Positions 1 to 5,768 of a stretch of 5,768 bases of DNA are shown here, piece after piece. Numbering within the stretch: the stretch's first letter is position 1; the number at the start of each line of letters is the position of its first letter. A program made the position numbers and the translations under genes. The DNA is taken from contig JAUSIA010000349.1 in NCBI GenBank assembly GCA_030648225.1, forward strand, positions 1 through 5,768, given 5' to 3'. The DNA is from Ignavibacteria bacterium (lineage in GTDB: Bacteria > Bacteroidota > Ignavibacteria > Ignavibacteriales > Ignavibacteriaceae). The notes under the pieces were generated by a model. The model searched no databases. It was given only the letters and a program-made list of their open reading frames with translations, and was not told the origin of the DNA.

Positions 1-1206
1 ATCCAAAATGGAATAAACTATGGATCTGATCCCTTTATTGATGCCAACAATAACGGAATTTATAATCCTGGTGAAAAATATTTTGATATTGGTTTAATTG
101 ATCCAACGCCAGCAAGTACAGATTTTCCGATTATAAATTCAACTCCGGTTCTAACATTTAATGAATTAACTGTTTTACCTGATACATCTTTTCCTGTAAT
201 GACTTTTGCATGGAATGCCGATGATCTTGATGGAGTTGAGACAATAACAAAAATTAATATAGCTTTGAATGATACAACTCTGTTTGTGTCTCTTCCCGGA
301 GGAACACGGTTAATTACATTAAGAACTAAAGATTTCTCTAATCCTGTAACTGATATGGAAATACTTCTTAATGGTTCCGATCAAAATATTTTTTCACAAA
401 AACTTCCAGGTCTTAAATTAAATGATCTCAATAAATTTTTTATTCAGGCAGAAGATATTTCAGGTGCAAAATCGAATTTTATTTTGCTCTCTGATTCCGG
501 GGAAAACTGGTATGTAAAACAACCAAATGGGAAATTATTAATTGTTGATGATTTCCAAACGTCAGGTGCGTCAAATAATGAAGCAAAACAATTTTATAAT
601 AATGTTTTCAATTCTATTTCAGCAGGTTCTTTAGCTGGTAAATTTGAAACTTATGATCTTTTTAATTCACCGCTTCCTTTTGAAAATGTGACTTTTCCTG
701 AAACCATAAAATTATTTGATTTTATTTTCTGGTATTCGACTTCTCAGCCGAGACTGGATTTACTTAATCTTGTTACAAATAAATTCAGAGAATCCAATGG
801 TAAAATTGCTTTCTCTTTTACTTTAGCAGATTCATCAGGAAACTATCAATATGATCTTGGAACACTTCAGGGGTTTCTGCCGATTGATTCTCTTGGAACC
901 AGAGTCTCACAATCATTTTTATTAGCAGGGGCTGATGTTCTTCCATCCAACCAGGGTTCCGGTTATCCTGAATTAAAAACTTCATCCACTATTGCTTTTG
1001 CAAGAACTTTTAATCCAAATAATATTATTGCTCAAAAAGTTTATGAAATTTCAAGCTCACAATTAAATGGGAATATTGGTTTTAAATCAACAGATAATAC
1101 TCTCTTTTTTATTGGATTACCTTTGCATCAGTCTAATGGTGGTAATGCAAATGTTCCTGCACTGTTAGAAAAAGTTTTCATAGAAGATTTTGGATTAACT
1201 CCATGA
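1..1206 (+). CDS. 5'-truncated exported-looking protein: EF-hand-like loop, Ig/FnIII-like region, Rossmann/GATase-like C-terminal region
   Basis: The frame is open from base 1, so the gene begins upstream; 401 residues are visible before TGA at 1204-1206. The ATG at 199 is very probably internal, because the domain it sits in begins earlier (about visible residue 48, STPVLTFNEL). Visible residues 14-25 (DANNNGIYNPGE) fit a calcium-binding EF-hand/dockerin-type loop with D, N, N at positions 1, 3, 5, G at 6 and E at 12. Residues about 48-160 look like an Ig/FnIII sandwich (FAWNADDLDG, then FIQAEDISGAKS). From about 177 (GKLLIVDDFQ) the pattern is a buried strand ending in DD, helix, FDFIFWYS (239-246), GKIAFSF (267-273) and NTLFFIGLPLH near the end, as in Rossmann or class-I GATase-like folds. 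No catalytic Cys-His pair could be recognised, so an enzyme role is not claimed. No type IX secretion C-terminal domain is seen. The stop overlaps the start of the TonB-dependent receptor by four bases, suggesting coupled translation. Signal peptide or lipobox cannot be checked because the N-terminus is missing. Function unknown. Confidence 0.85.
   Translation: MQNGINYGSDPFIDANNNGIYNPGEKYFDIGLIDPTPASTDFPIINSTPVLTFNELTVLPDTSFPVMTFAWNADDLDGVETITKINIALNDTTLFVSLPGGTRLITLRTKDFSNPVTDMEILLNGSDQNIFSQKLPGLKLNDLNKFFIQAEDISGAKSNFILLSDSGENWYVKQPNGKLLIVDDFQTSGASNNEAKQFYNNVFNSISAGSLAGKFETYDLFNSPLPFENVTFPETIKLFDFIFWYSTSQPRLDLLNLVTNKFRESNGKIAFSFTLADSSGNYQYDLGTLQGFLPIDSLGTRVSQSFLLAGADVLPSNQGSGYPELKTSSTIAFARTFNPNNIIAQKVYEISSSQLNGNIGFKSTDNTLFFIGLPLHQSNGGNANVPALLEKVFIEDFGLTP
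40..75 (+). other. EF-hand/dockerin-like calcium-binding loop in the upstream protein
   Basis: The translated 12 residues DANNNGIYNPGE match the spacing of a calcium-binding loop: acidic or amide oxygens at 1, 3 and 5, Gly at 6, backbone position 7, Asn at 9 and Glu at 12. Such D-x-N-x-N-G loops are common in exported proteins of the FCB group, often as stand-alone loops. A single copy is visible; others could lie upstream of the window. Confidence 0.5.
1203..1206 (+). other. ATGA stop/start overlap between upstream protein and TonB-dependent receptor
   Basis: TGA (1204-1206) of the upstream gene overlaps ATG (1203-1205) of the receptor. No purine-rich Shine-Dalgarno tract precedes it (the context is TTGGATTAACTCC), which is usual for Bacteroidota-type translation, so the start probably depends on termination-reinitiation. 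This supports a single transcript. Confidence 0.85.
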
Positions 1207-4007
1207 ATAAGTTTCTTTATTTTATGATGATTATAGGATTTACAGCAAGTTTCTCTCAAACAGGAAATCTTGCCGGTAAGGTTACTGACAGTTCAACCGG
1301 AGAAACTCTACCTGGAGTAAATATTATTCTGAAAGGAACCTATTATGGTGCAGCAACAAACCTTAACGGAGAATTCAGAATAAATAATATTTCCGCTGGA
1401 GAATATATAGTTGAAATTTCTTTTATTGGATATAAGACAGTTCAATTTACAGGTCTTGCAATTGAAACAAACAGGACAAAACAGCTTGATGTAAAACTCG
1501 AAGAATCTGTCTTAACCCTGGAGCAGGATATTATTGTAATTGGTGATAAACCTCTGCTTGATGTTGAAGAGACACAAAGTAAAAGAACAATAAGTAAAGA
1601 TGAAATTGAAGTTGCCCTCGTTGAGAATGTTGGTGATGTTGTTGTACAGCAAGTTGGTGTTGTTAAATCAGATAATGCAATTCATATAAGAGGAGGAAGA
1701 GCTTACGAAAATGCTTTCCTTCTTGATGGAGTTTCTGTTCAGGATCCTCTTGCAGGTACAGGATTCGGACTTCAGCTTAGCGCGAATTCTATTGAAGAAG
1801 TTGAAGTGATTACCGGCGGATTTAATGCTGAGTTTGGACAAGCTACTTCCGGAGTTGTAAATGTTAAGACTCGTGAAGGGGGTGAAAAATACAGCGGGTA
1901 TATTTCTTATAAGCGAGATAATTTTGGAAGCAGGTCTTCTTATCATGTTTTTAATACAGATATTGTTGAAGCAAACCTGAGCGGCTCCGAACCTTTAACA
2001 TCTATTCTGCTGCCTTCAATTGGGGTTCAGCTTCCCGGAGAACTTACTTTCTTCGGAAGCTTTTATATGGGAATTACAGATGGAATAACACAAGGTTATT
2101 ATAAACCAACTGCTGATCAATTATTTTCTTCAACTTTTAATGATACAAGGTTTGTTCTCCGTGCGGAAAATAACTGGTTCTGGCTTGGGAAATTGTCTTA
2201 CAAATATTCTCCAACATTAAAATTTGTTTATTCATATAATCAATCTGTTAACATCAATCAAAATTCACAATCGCTTCAATCAAATCTGGAATATGTTGAA
2301 CCAAGTCCCGGTTATCAATATGAGTTTCAGAATATCCTTGACCAGGCAAAAACTTTTACTCACAACAGCAAGTATAATTCTTTTGCTGTAACGCATACTC
2401 TTAATTCATCAACATATTATGAATTGAAGCTCAATCATTTTTATACAAACCTGAGAGCTGATGCAAATGGAAGAGATTGGAACGAATATATTGAACCAAA
2501 AGATATAACAAACTTCCCGATTGAATATTATAACCAAAACAGAGATACAGTTGGTGTAATTCCTGGTGATGGTTTCTGGGATGTTGGAAATCCTTTCACG
2601 TGGCGTGATCATTATTTAGAAGAATTTTCTGTAAGGGGTGATGTAACAAGTTTCTTTGATGAAAAAAATAAATTTAAAGCTGGTTTCAATATTCAGCTCC
2701 AGGGTATGCAGGTAATTGATATTTACAAACCGTGGGTAGGTGAACTTGGACTTAACAATGATATTTATAAGGTCTATCCAGCCCTAGGTTCTTTTTACGC
2801 ACAGGATAACATAAACTTCAGCGGAATGATTCTGAATTTTGGTCTGCGTATGGATTACTGGTTTCCCGGAAATTATGTAGATGATGCAGTTGAAAATCCT
2901 GATGTTATTACAATCCCTGATGAGGTAAGAGAAGCTTATAAGGAAGATACATTTGGATGGTTTGGAGAAAGAAGATGGAAAGCCCGTTTAAGTCCTAGAT
3001 TAGGAATTTCTCATCCTGTTTCTGATAATCAGACTCTCTTCTTTTCTTACGGGCACTTCAGCAAGTGGCCAAAACCTCAGTTTGTTTATGCAAAGCTTGA
3101 TCCTTTAAATGCTCAATCTTCTTTCCAGAGATTTGGAAATCCTAATCTTAATCCAGAAACAACCGTTGCCTATGAACTTGGTTTGAAAACCCAGTTTTCA
3201 AGTGACGATGTTTTAACTGTTACTGCTTATTACAAAGATATTTTTGATTATGTAAGCACACGAACAGCCATTATTACCTCAGCTCGTTTTGCCACACAAA
3301 ATTTTATCACTTATGTAAATTCAGATTATGCCCGTTCAAGAGGGGTTGAACTTGAATATAAAAAGAGAATCGGCAAATGGTTCAGCGGCTCAGCAATGTT
3401 TTCTTATGCAATAACAACAGGAAGAAGCTCATCAGCAGATGAAGGTGTGCTTGTATTGAGAGGGGATCTTAATGAATCCGTTAAGGAAGAATTTGTTGTA
3501 TGGGACAGACCAATTACTTCTTCAATAACCGCAAACTTTTATGTAGAGAAAGGAGCTCCTTTATTCGGATTCGGTGAAGGAATTTTGGATGATTATAATT
3601 TTTATATAAGATTTTTCTATCAGTCAGGTAAAAGATACACACCAGCGCTTTTCACAGGAAGTTATGATGCGCAGGGAAGATCTGAATATGAATTTGATAT
3701 TAATAACAGGTACAGCGAAATAGGAGATAACTGGTACTGGGTAGATCTTAATTTTGAAAAGTATTTCAATTTCTATGGTTTAAGGTTTTCTATGTTTATG
3801 GAAATAAATAATCTTCTTGATACAAAAAATTCTGCTATAATTAATCCGGTAACAGGTAAAGCTTATGAATTTGGTGATGATGTTCCCAGCACCTGGAATG
3901 ATCCAAGATATCCTGACTTGCAGGCACCTATCAGCTCATACCCTTTTAATCCTGCAAGATATTTAACAAAAAGAAATGTTAAAGTAGGAGTGAGCTTGAG
4001 GTTTTAA
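1203..4007 (+). CDS. TonB-dependent outer-membrane receptor with carboxypeptidase-regulatory-like N-domain
   Basis: A complete 934-residue protein. Residues 1-19 form a Sec signal peptide (MNKFLYFMMIIGFTASFSQ); starting at Met8 or Met9 would lose the basic n-region, so ATG 1203 is preferred. Residues about 21-105 are a CarboxypepD_reg-like beta-sandwich (GKVTDSSTGETLPGVNI, then GEYIVEISFIGYKT). A possible TonB-box-like stretch, QDIIVIGDKP, is at 108-117. The plug spans about 125-225, with IHIRGGRAYENAFLLDGVSV (160-179) and the IEEVEVITGGFNAEFGQATS stretch (197-216). The rest is a beta-barrel rich in alternating aromatic strands, with the conserved GNPNLNPE motif at 645-652 and a terminal Phe (VGVSLRF) typical of BAM substrates. 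The family imports large or scarce substrates across the outer membrane using TonB/ExbBD energy. SusC/RagA hallmarks and a neighbouring SusD are not seen, so a SusCD glycan pair is unlikely from what is visible. Substrate unknown. The gene overlaps its upstream neighbour by ATGA, and its TAA stop runs into a palindromic repeat. Confidence 0.95.
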   Translation: MNKFLYFMMIIGFTASFSQTGNLAGKVTDSSTGETLPGVNIILKGTYYGAATNLNGEFRINNISAGEYIVEISFIGYKTVQFTGLAIETNRTKQLDVKLEESVLTLEQDIIVIGDKPLLDVEETQSKRTISKDEIEVALVENVGDVVVQQVGVVKSDNAIHIRGGRAYENAFLLDGVSVQDPLAGTGFGLQLSANSIEEVEVITGGFNAEFGQATSGVVNVKTREGGEKYSGYISYKRDNFGSRSSYHVFNTDIVEANLSGSEPLTSILLPSIGVQLPGELTFFGSFYMGITDGITQGYYKPTADQLFSSTFNDTRFVLRAENNWFWLGKLSYKYSPTLKFVYSYNQSVNINQNSQSLQSNLEYVEPSPGYQYEFQNILDQAKTFTHNSKYNSFAVTHTLNSSTYYELKLNHFYTNLRADANGRDWNEYIEPKDITNFPIEYYNQNRDTVGVIPGDGFWDVGNPFTWRDHYLEEFSVRGDVTSFFDEKNKFKAGFNIQLQGMQVIDIYKPWVGELGLNNDIYKVYPALGSFYAQDNINFSGMILNFGLRMDYWFPGNYVDDAVENPDVITIPDEVREAYKEDTFGWFGERRWKARLSPRLGISHPVSDNQTLFFSYGHFSKWPKPQFVYAKLDPLNAQSSFQRFGNPNLNPETTVAYELGLKTQFSSDDVLTVTAYYKDIFDYVSTRTAIITSARFATQNFITYVNSDYARSRGVELEYKKRIGKWFSGSAMFSYAITTGRSSSADEGVLVLRGDLNESVKEEFVVWDRPITSSITANFYVEKGAPLFGFGEGILDDYNFYIRFFYQSGKRYTPALFTGSYDAQGRSEYEFDINNRYSEIGDNWYWVDLNFEKYFNFYGLRFSMFMEINNLLDTKNSAIINPVTGKAYEFGDDVPSTWNDPRYPDLQAPISSYPFNPARYLTKRNVKVGVSLRF

Positions 4008-4052
4008 CCCCACCCAGCCTCCCCTTTAGTAAAGGGGAGGGGAGGAGGGGTT
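4006..4052. repeat. G/C-rich imperfect palindrome between receptor and PorV-like genes (REP-like; possible attenuator or terminator)
   Basis: The inner stem pairs CCTCCCCTTT (4018-4027) perfectly with AAAGGGGAGG (4031-4040) around a 3-nt AGT loop. An outer stem pairs AACCCC (4006-4011) with GGGGTT (4047-4052), with a partly mismatched internal section between. It stands out sharply from its AT-rich surroundings and begins inside the TAA stop codon of the receptor gene. A short TTTT run (4051-4054) follows the right arm, so it could weakly terminate or stabilise transcript ends; the T-tract is short for an efficient intrinsic terminator. Similar C-rich/G-rich palindromes are, from my general knowledge, widespread intergenic repeats in Bacteroidota-like genomes; copy number here cannot be checked. 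Confidence 0.75.
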
Positions 4053-4077
4053 TTATAAAAGTGATAAATAGAATTAA

Positions 4078-5055
4078 ATGAAAAAGTATTACATAATTAT
4101 ATTAACATTATTTTTATTTGTGGATATCAGAGCACAGCTCTTTCCAGTGCTTGGCGAACAAAGAGTTGGAATATCCACCGCTCAATTCCTCAAAATAGGA
4201 ATTGGCGGAAGAGCCTCCGCATTGGGAGATGCATTTGTAGCTATTGCTAATGATGCATCAGCTCTTTACTGGAATCCTGCCGGACTTGTTCAGTTCGAAA
4301 AGACACAGGTTTTCTTCTCACACAATGAGTGGGTTGCAGATATAGATCATGATTTCCTTGGAGCTGTTTATCATCTCGATGAATCAAACGCTCTGGGTAT
4401 CGCAGTAACTTCTTTAAATATGCAGGATATGCCTGTAACAACAGAGTTCGCTCAATTCAGAACCGGAGAATATTTCGGATTTAGTGATATTGCCGTTGCA
4501 GTTAGTTATGCAAGGAAAATGACTGATCAATTCAGCTTTGGTGGAACAGTAAGATATATTGAAGAGACACTTGATAAGCTTAAAATGCGCGGAGTAATGA
4601 TTGATCTCGGAACATACTACTGGACAGGATTAGGAACAACAAGATTTGCGGTGGTTGTTTCTAATTTTGGCAACCAGCTTGCACCTGATGGAGAAATAGT
4701 ATTGATTGGGAATAGAGAAAAATCAGACTGGCAGTCTTTTTCTCCTCCAACAATATTCAGAATTGGATTTGCATTTGAACCTTATGAAACAACAGAACAT
4801 AAAGTTACAACATCAATACAGTTGAATCATCCGAATGATAACAGCGAAAATGTTGTTACAGGAGTTGAGTATAACTGGCGGAATATTGTTTTTATCAGAG
4901 GCGGTTACAAGTTTAATGTTGATGAACAAAATTATTCAGTTGGTGCGGGTTTTAATGTTCCTATAAGCATTGCTGACTTCACTCTTGATTATGCATTCTC
5001 AAATTTTGAAAGACTCGGTTCATCTCACAGATTTTCTTTGGTACTGGGTTTATGA
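4078..5055 (+). CDS. PorV/PorQ family (UPF0164, FadL-like) outer-membrane beta-barrel protein
   Basis: A complete 325-residue protein. Residues 1-19 are a Sec signal peptide (MKKYYIIILTLFLFVDIRA) with a clear cleavage point before Gln20. The family signature follows: GIGGRASALGDAFVAIANDA (41-60), then SALYWNPAGL (61-70), the N-terminal hatch-like segment of PorV/PorQ/FadL-type proteins. The remainder is a run of amphipathic strands with Gly and aromatics (LGIAVTSLNM, FSFGGTVRYIEE, FIRGGYKF, YSVGAGFNV) ending in RFSLVLGL. PorV is a type IX secretion shuttle component, while many family members outside that system have no known role; no other type IX genes are in the window, so a symbol is not assigned. 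It starts 70 bases after the receptor, downstream of a palindrome, and ends in an ATGA overlap with the lipoprotein gene. It most likely acts in the outer membrane alongside the receptor and the lipoprotein. An OmpP1/FadL-type hydrophobic transporter is the main alternative. Confidence 0.9.
   Translation: MKKYYIIILTLFLFVDIRAQLFPVLGEQRVGISTAQFLKIGIGGRASALGDAFVAIANDASALYWNPAGLVQFEKTQVFFSHNEWVADIDHDFLGAVYHLDESNALGIAVTSLNMQDMPVTTEFAQFRTGEYFGFSDIAVAVSYARKMTDQFSFGGTVRYIEETLDKLKMRGVMIDLGTYYWTGLGTTRFAVVVSNFGNQLAPDGEIVLIGNREKSDWQSFSPPTIFRIGFAFEPYETTEHKVTTSIQLNHPNDNSENVVTGVEYNWRNIVFIRGGYKFNVDEQNYSVGAGFNVPISIADFTLDYAFSNFERLGSSHRFSLVLGL
5052..5055 (+). other. ATGA stop/start overlap between PorV-like gene and NHL lipoprotein gene
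   Basis: TGA (5053-5055) of the PorV-like gene overlaps ATG (5052-5054) of the next frame. This is the second such overlap in the window. It is the main reason to take 5052 as the lipoprotein start: no other ATG or GTG occurs in that frame before the lipobox. Confidence 0.75.
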
Positions 5056-5768
5056 AAAAAATATTTAAACTATTTCAGGTTGGTAATCTAAAATTAAAAA
5101 CCGTTAAAACGGTTAATGATTTCAATGTTTTATCAATTAGCCCACGACTTAAGTCGTGGGTTAGTATAAAAGAAAAAATATCTAACAACCGTTTCAACGG
5201 TTTACTGAAGCATACAATTAAATTAATCTTTCTTCTAGTTCTAACGATTATTTTATTTAACAGCTGTACGGATAAATTTGATGTTGGACTATTTGATGAT
5301 GTTGAAGGAGATCCAAACCTTGGCGGAGATACAGTTTATGTTCAGCTTACACCTGCCTGGGAAGGATTTAATAATCCCCAGGATATTTACATCGGAAGAG
5401 AACCATTTATTTACATAGCCGATACTGATAACGACAGAATTGTAATGATGAATCTTGATGGACAAATTCTTGGAACAAGAGGCATTCCAAAACCTGTAGC
5501 CATTGCACAGGATTATGAATTGAACCTGATTGTCTGCGGAAGATTTGATACAACGATATCAGGACAGACTATTTCTCTGGGCGCAGTTTATAAATTTGAT
5601 TTGGTTGCGGCATCTCATCAAATTGAAAATGCACCATTAAAAAGACTCCTTCCCCGTGCTTCGGATTTTAATACACCTCAAAGAGAATATACAGGTGTTA
5701 CTGCTTTTTATGATAACTCATTCTATGTTGCGCGAAAAGGACCGAATAATTCTAATCTTGTTGATCCT
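5052..5768 (+). CDS. 3'-truncated NHL-propeller lipoprotein with a palindromic element translated in its signal-peptide n-region
   Basis: The frame is open from ATG 5052 to the window end (239 codons), so the C-terminus is missing. It starts MKKIFKLF, then reads through the 104-bp palindromic element (about residues 16-51, including ISPRLKSWV and NNRFNGLL). The hydrophobic core IKLIFLLVLTIILF (56-69) and a Bacteroidota-style lipobox, LFNSC, follow, with Cys72 (codon 5265-5267) as the predicted lipid-bearing residue. An acidic linker (TDKFDVGLFDDVEGD) comes next, then an NHL-like blade: GFNNPQDIYIG, PFIYIADTDNDRIVMMNLDG (118-137). A second blade may begin near IPKPVAIAQD. NHL propellers bind ligands or partners and are often scaffolds. 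The n-region is about three times the usual length but strongly basic (many Lys/Arg, few acidic), so Sec export remains plausible. It overlaps the PorV-like gene by ATGA, suggesting a lipid-anchored partner of the outer-membrane proteins. Alternative: translation from a non-ATG codon after the element (CTG 5205 or ATT 5217) giving a normal-length signal peptide. Confidence 0.85.
   Translation, partial: MKKIFKLFQVGNLKLKTVKTVNDFNVLSISPRLKSWVSIKEKISNNRFNGLLKHTIKLIFLLVLTIILFNSCTDKFDVGLFDDVEGDPNLGGDTVYVQLTPAWEGFNNPQDIYIGREPFIYIADTDNDRIVMMNLDGQILGTRGIPKPVAIAQDYELNLIVCGRFDTTISGQTISLGAVYKFDLVAASHQIENAPLKRLLPRASDFNTPQREYTGVTAFYDNSFYVARKGPNNSNLVDP
5099..5202. repeat. 104-bp tripartite palindromic element (MITE/REP-like) inside the lipoprotein coding sequence
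   Basis: Three perfect or near-perfect inverted repeats are arranged symmetrically: AACCGTT-aa-AACGGTT (5099-5114), a 26-bp spacer, the central palindrome CCCACGACTTAAGTCGTGGG (5141-5160), a 26-bp spacer, and AACCGTT-tc-AACGGTT (5187-5202). The element centre and the central palindrome's centre coincide (between 5150 and 5151). The outer 16-mers are also inverted copies of each other at 15 of 16 positions, so they behave as terminal inverted repeats. No transposase gene lies within it. The architecture fits a non-autonomous element mobilised in trans, such as those linked to REP-associated tyrosine transposases, but that link is inference. True ends may extend slightly beyond the palindromes. 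The + frame through it that belongs to the lipoprotein is open; the other two + frames carry stops. Confidence 0.85.
5136..5165. repeat. Central extended stem of the tripartite element
   Basis: The perfect 20-bp palindrome at 5141-5160 can be extended outward to 5136-5165 with A-T pairs and two G-T wobbles. In RNA it would fold as a stem with a UUAA tetraloop, CCCACGAC pairing with GUCGUGGG. It is the strongest potential RNA hairpin in the window and begins about 84 bases after the lipoprotein start codon. Confidence 0.75.

Noticed and set aside
199..201. ATG at 199 as the true start of the first gene
   Set aside because: The frame is open back to base 1 and encodes a sensible EF-hand-like loop and the first strand of the Ig-like region before this ATG; no signal peptide follows it.
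1668..1946. Minus-strand open frame of 92 codons
   Set aside because: It lies wholly antisense to the conserved plug domain of the receptor and has no recognisable domain; a shadow frame.
2409..2612. Minus-strand open frame of 67 codons
   Set aside because: Antisense to the receptor barrel, low-information composition, no family resemblance.
4051..4060. TTTTATAAAA palindrome as an operator or promoter element
   Set aside because: A perfect 10-bp palindrome, but made only of A and T in an AT-rich spacer, with no Bacteroidota -33/-7 promoter pattern (TTTG, TAnnTTTG) properly placed before the PorV-like start.
4247..4441. Minus-strand open frame of 64 codons
   Set aside because: Antisense to the conserved NPAGL region of the PorV-like gene; its sequence looks like a complement of conserved codons, not a protein.
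5205..5219. CTG (5205) or ATT (5217) as the real lipoprotein start after the palindromic element
   Set aside because: Either would give a normal-length signal peptide, but both are rare start codons, no ribosome-binding signal is visible, and the ATGA overlap at 5052 with continuous reading frame is the simpler explanation. Kept as an alternative only.
5092..5222. AATTAAA at 5092-5098 and 5216-5222 as a target-site duplication around the palindromic element
   Set aside because: The left copy abuts the element but the right copy is 13 bases beyond its end, the resulting insert length (124) is not a multiple of three, and such AT-rich 7-mers recur by chance here.
5052..5768. Lipoprotein gene as a pseudogene broken by the insertion
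   Set aside because: No stop or frameshift is seen across 239 codons, and the signal core, lipobox and NHL blade are intact downstream of the element.

Overview
The window looks like a piece of an AT-rich genome from the Bacteroidota/Ignavibacteriota side of the FCB group. The reasons are: a TonB-dependent receptor with an N-terminal carboxypeptidase-regulatory-like domain, a PorV/PorQ-type outer-membrane protein, a lipoprotein with an NHL-like propeller, no visible Shine-Dalgarno sequences before the starts, and two kinds of palindromic repeat of the sort that litter these genomes. An Ignavibacteria-like source is my best guess; this is inference, not proof.

All four genes are on the + strand and packed like an operon. 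(1) 1-1206 is the 3' part of an exported-looking protein with an EF-hand-like loop, an Ig/FnIII-like region and a C-terminal Rossmann/GATase-like region. (2) 1203-4007 is a complete TonB-dependent receptor, overlapping gene 1 by the four bases ATGA. (3) After a 70-base gap filled mostly by a G/C-rich palindrome (about 4006-4052), 4078-5055 is a complete PorV/PorQ (UPF0164, FadL-like) barrel protein. (4) 5052-5768, again overlapping by ATGA, is the 5' part of an NHL-propeller lipoprotein that runs off the window. No RNA gene, CRISPR array or transposase gene was seen.

The most striking point is in gene 4. A 104-bp, exactly symmetric three-part palindromic element (5099-5202; units of 16, 20 and 16 bp separated by two 26-bp spacers) lies between the ATG and the hydrophobic core of the lipoprotein signal peptide. 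It is read through in the only + frame that stays open, so the lipoprotein Cys falls at residue 72 instead of the usual position near 20. This resembles the in-frame palindromic elements known from Rickettsia proteins, but in a signal-peptide n-region of an FCB-group lipoprotein.

Taken together, genes 2-4 would place a TonB-driven gated transporter, a FadL-like barrel and a lipid-anchored propeller in the outer membrane. There is no SusD homologue in view, so it is not a standard SusCD glycan system as far as can be seen. The substrate cannot be read from the sequence.
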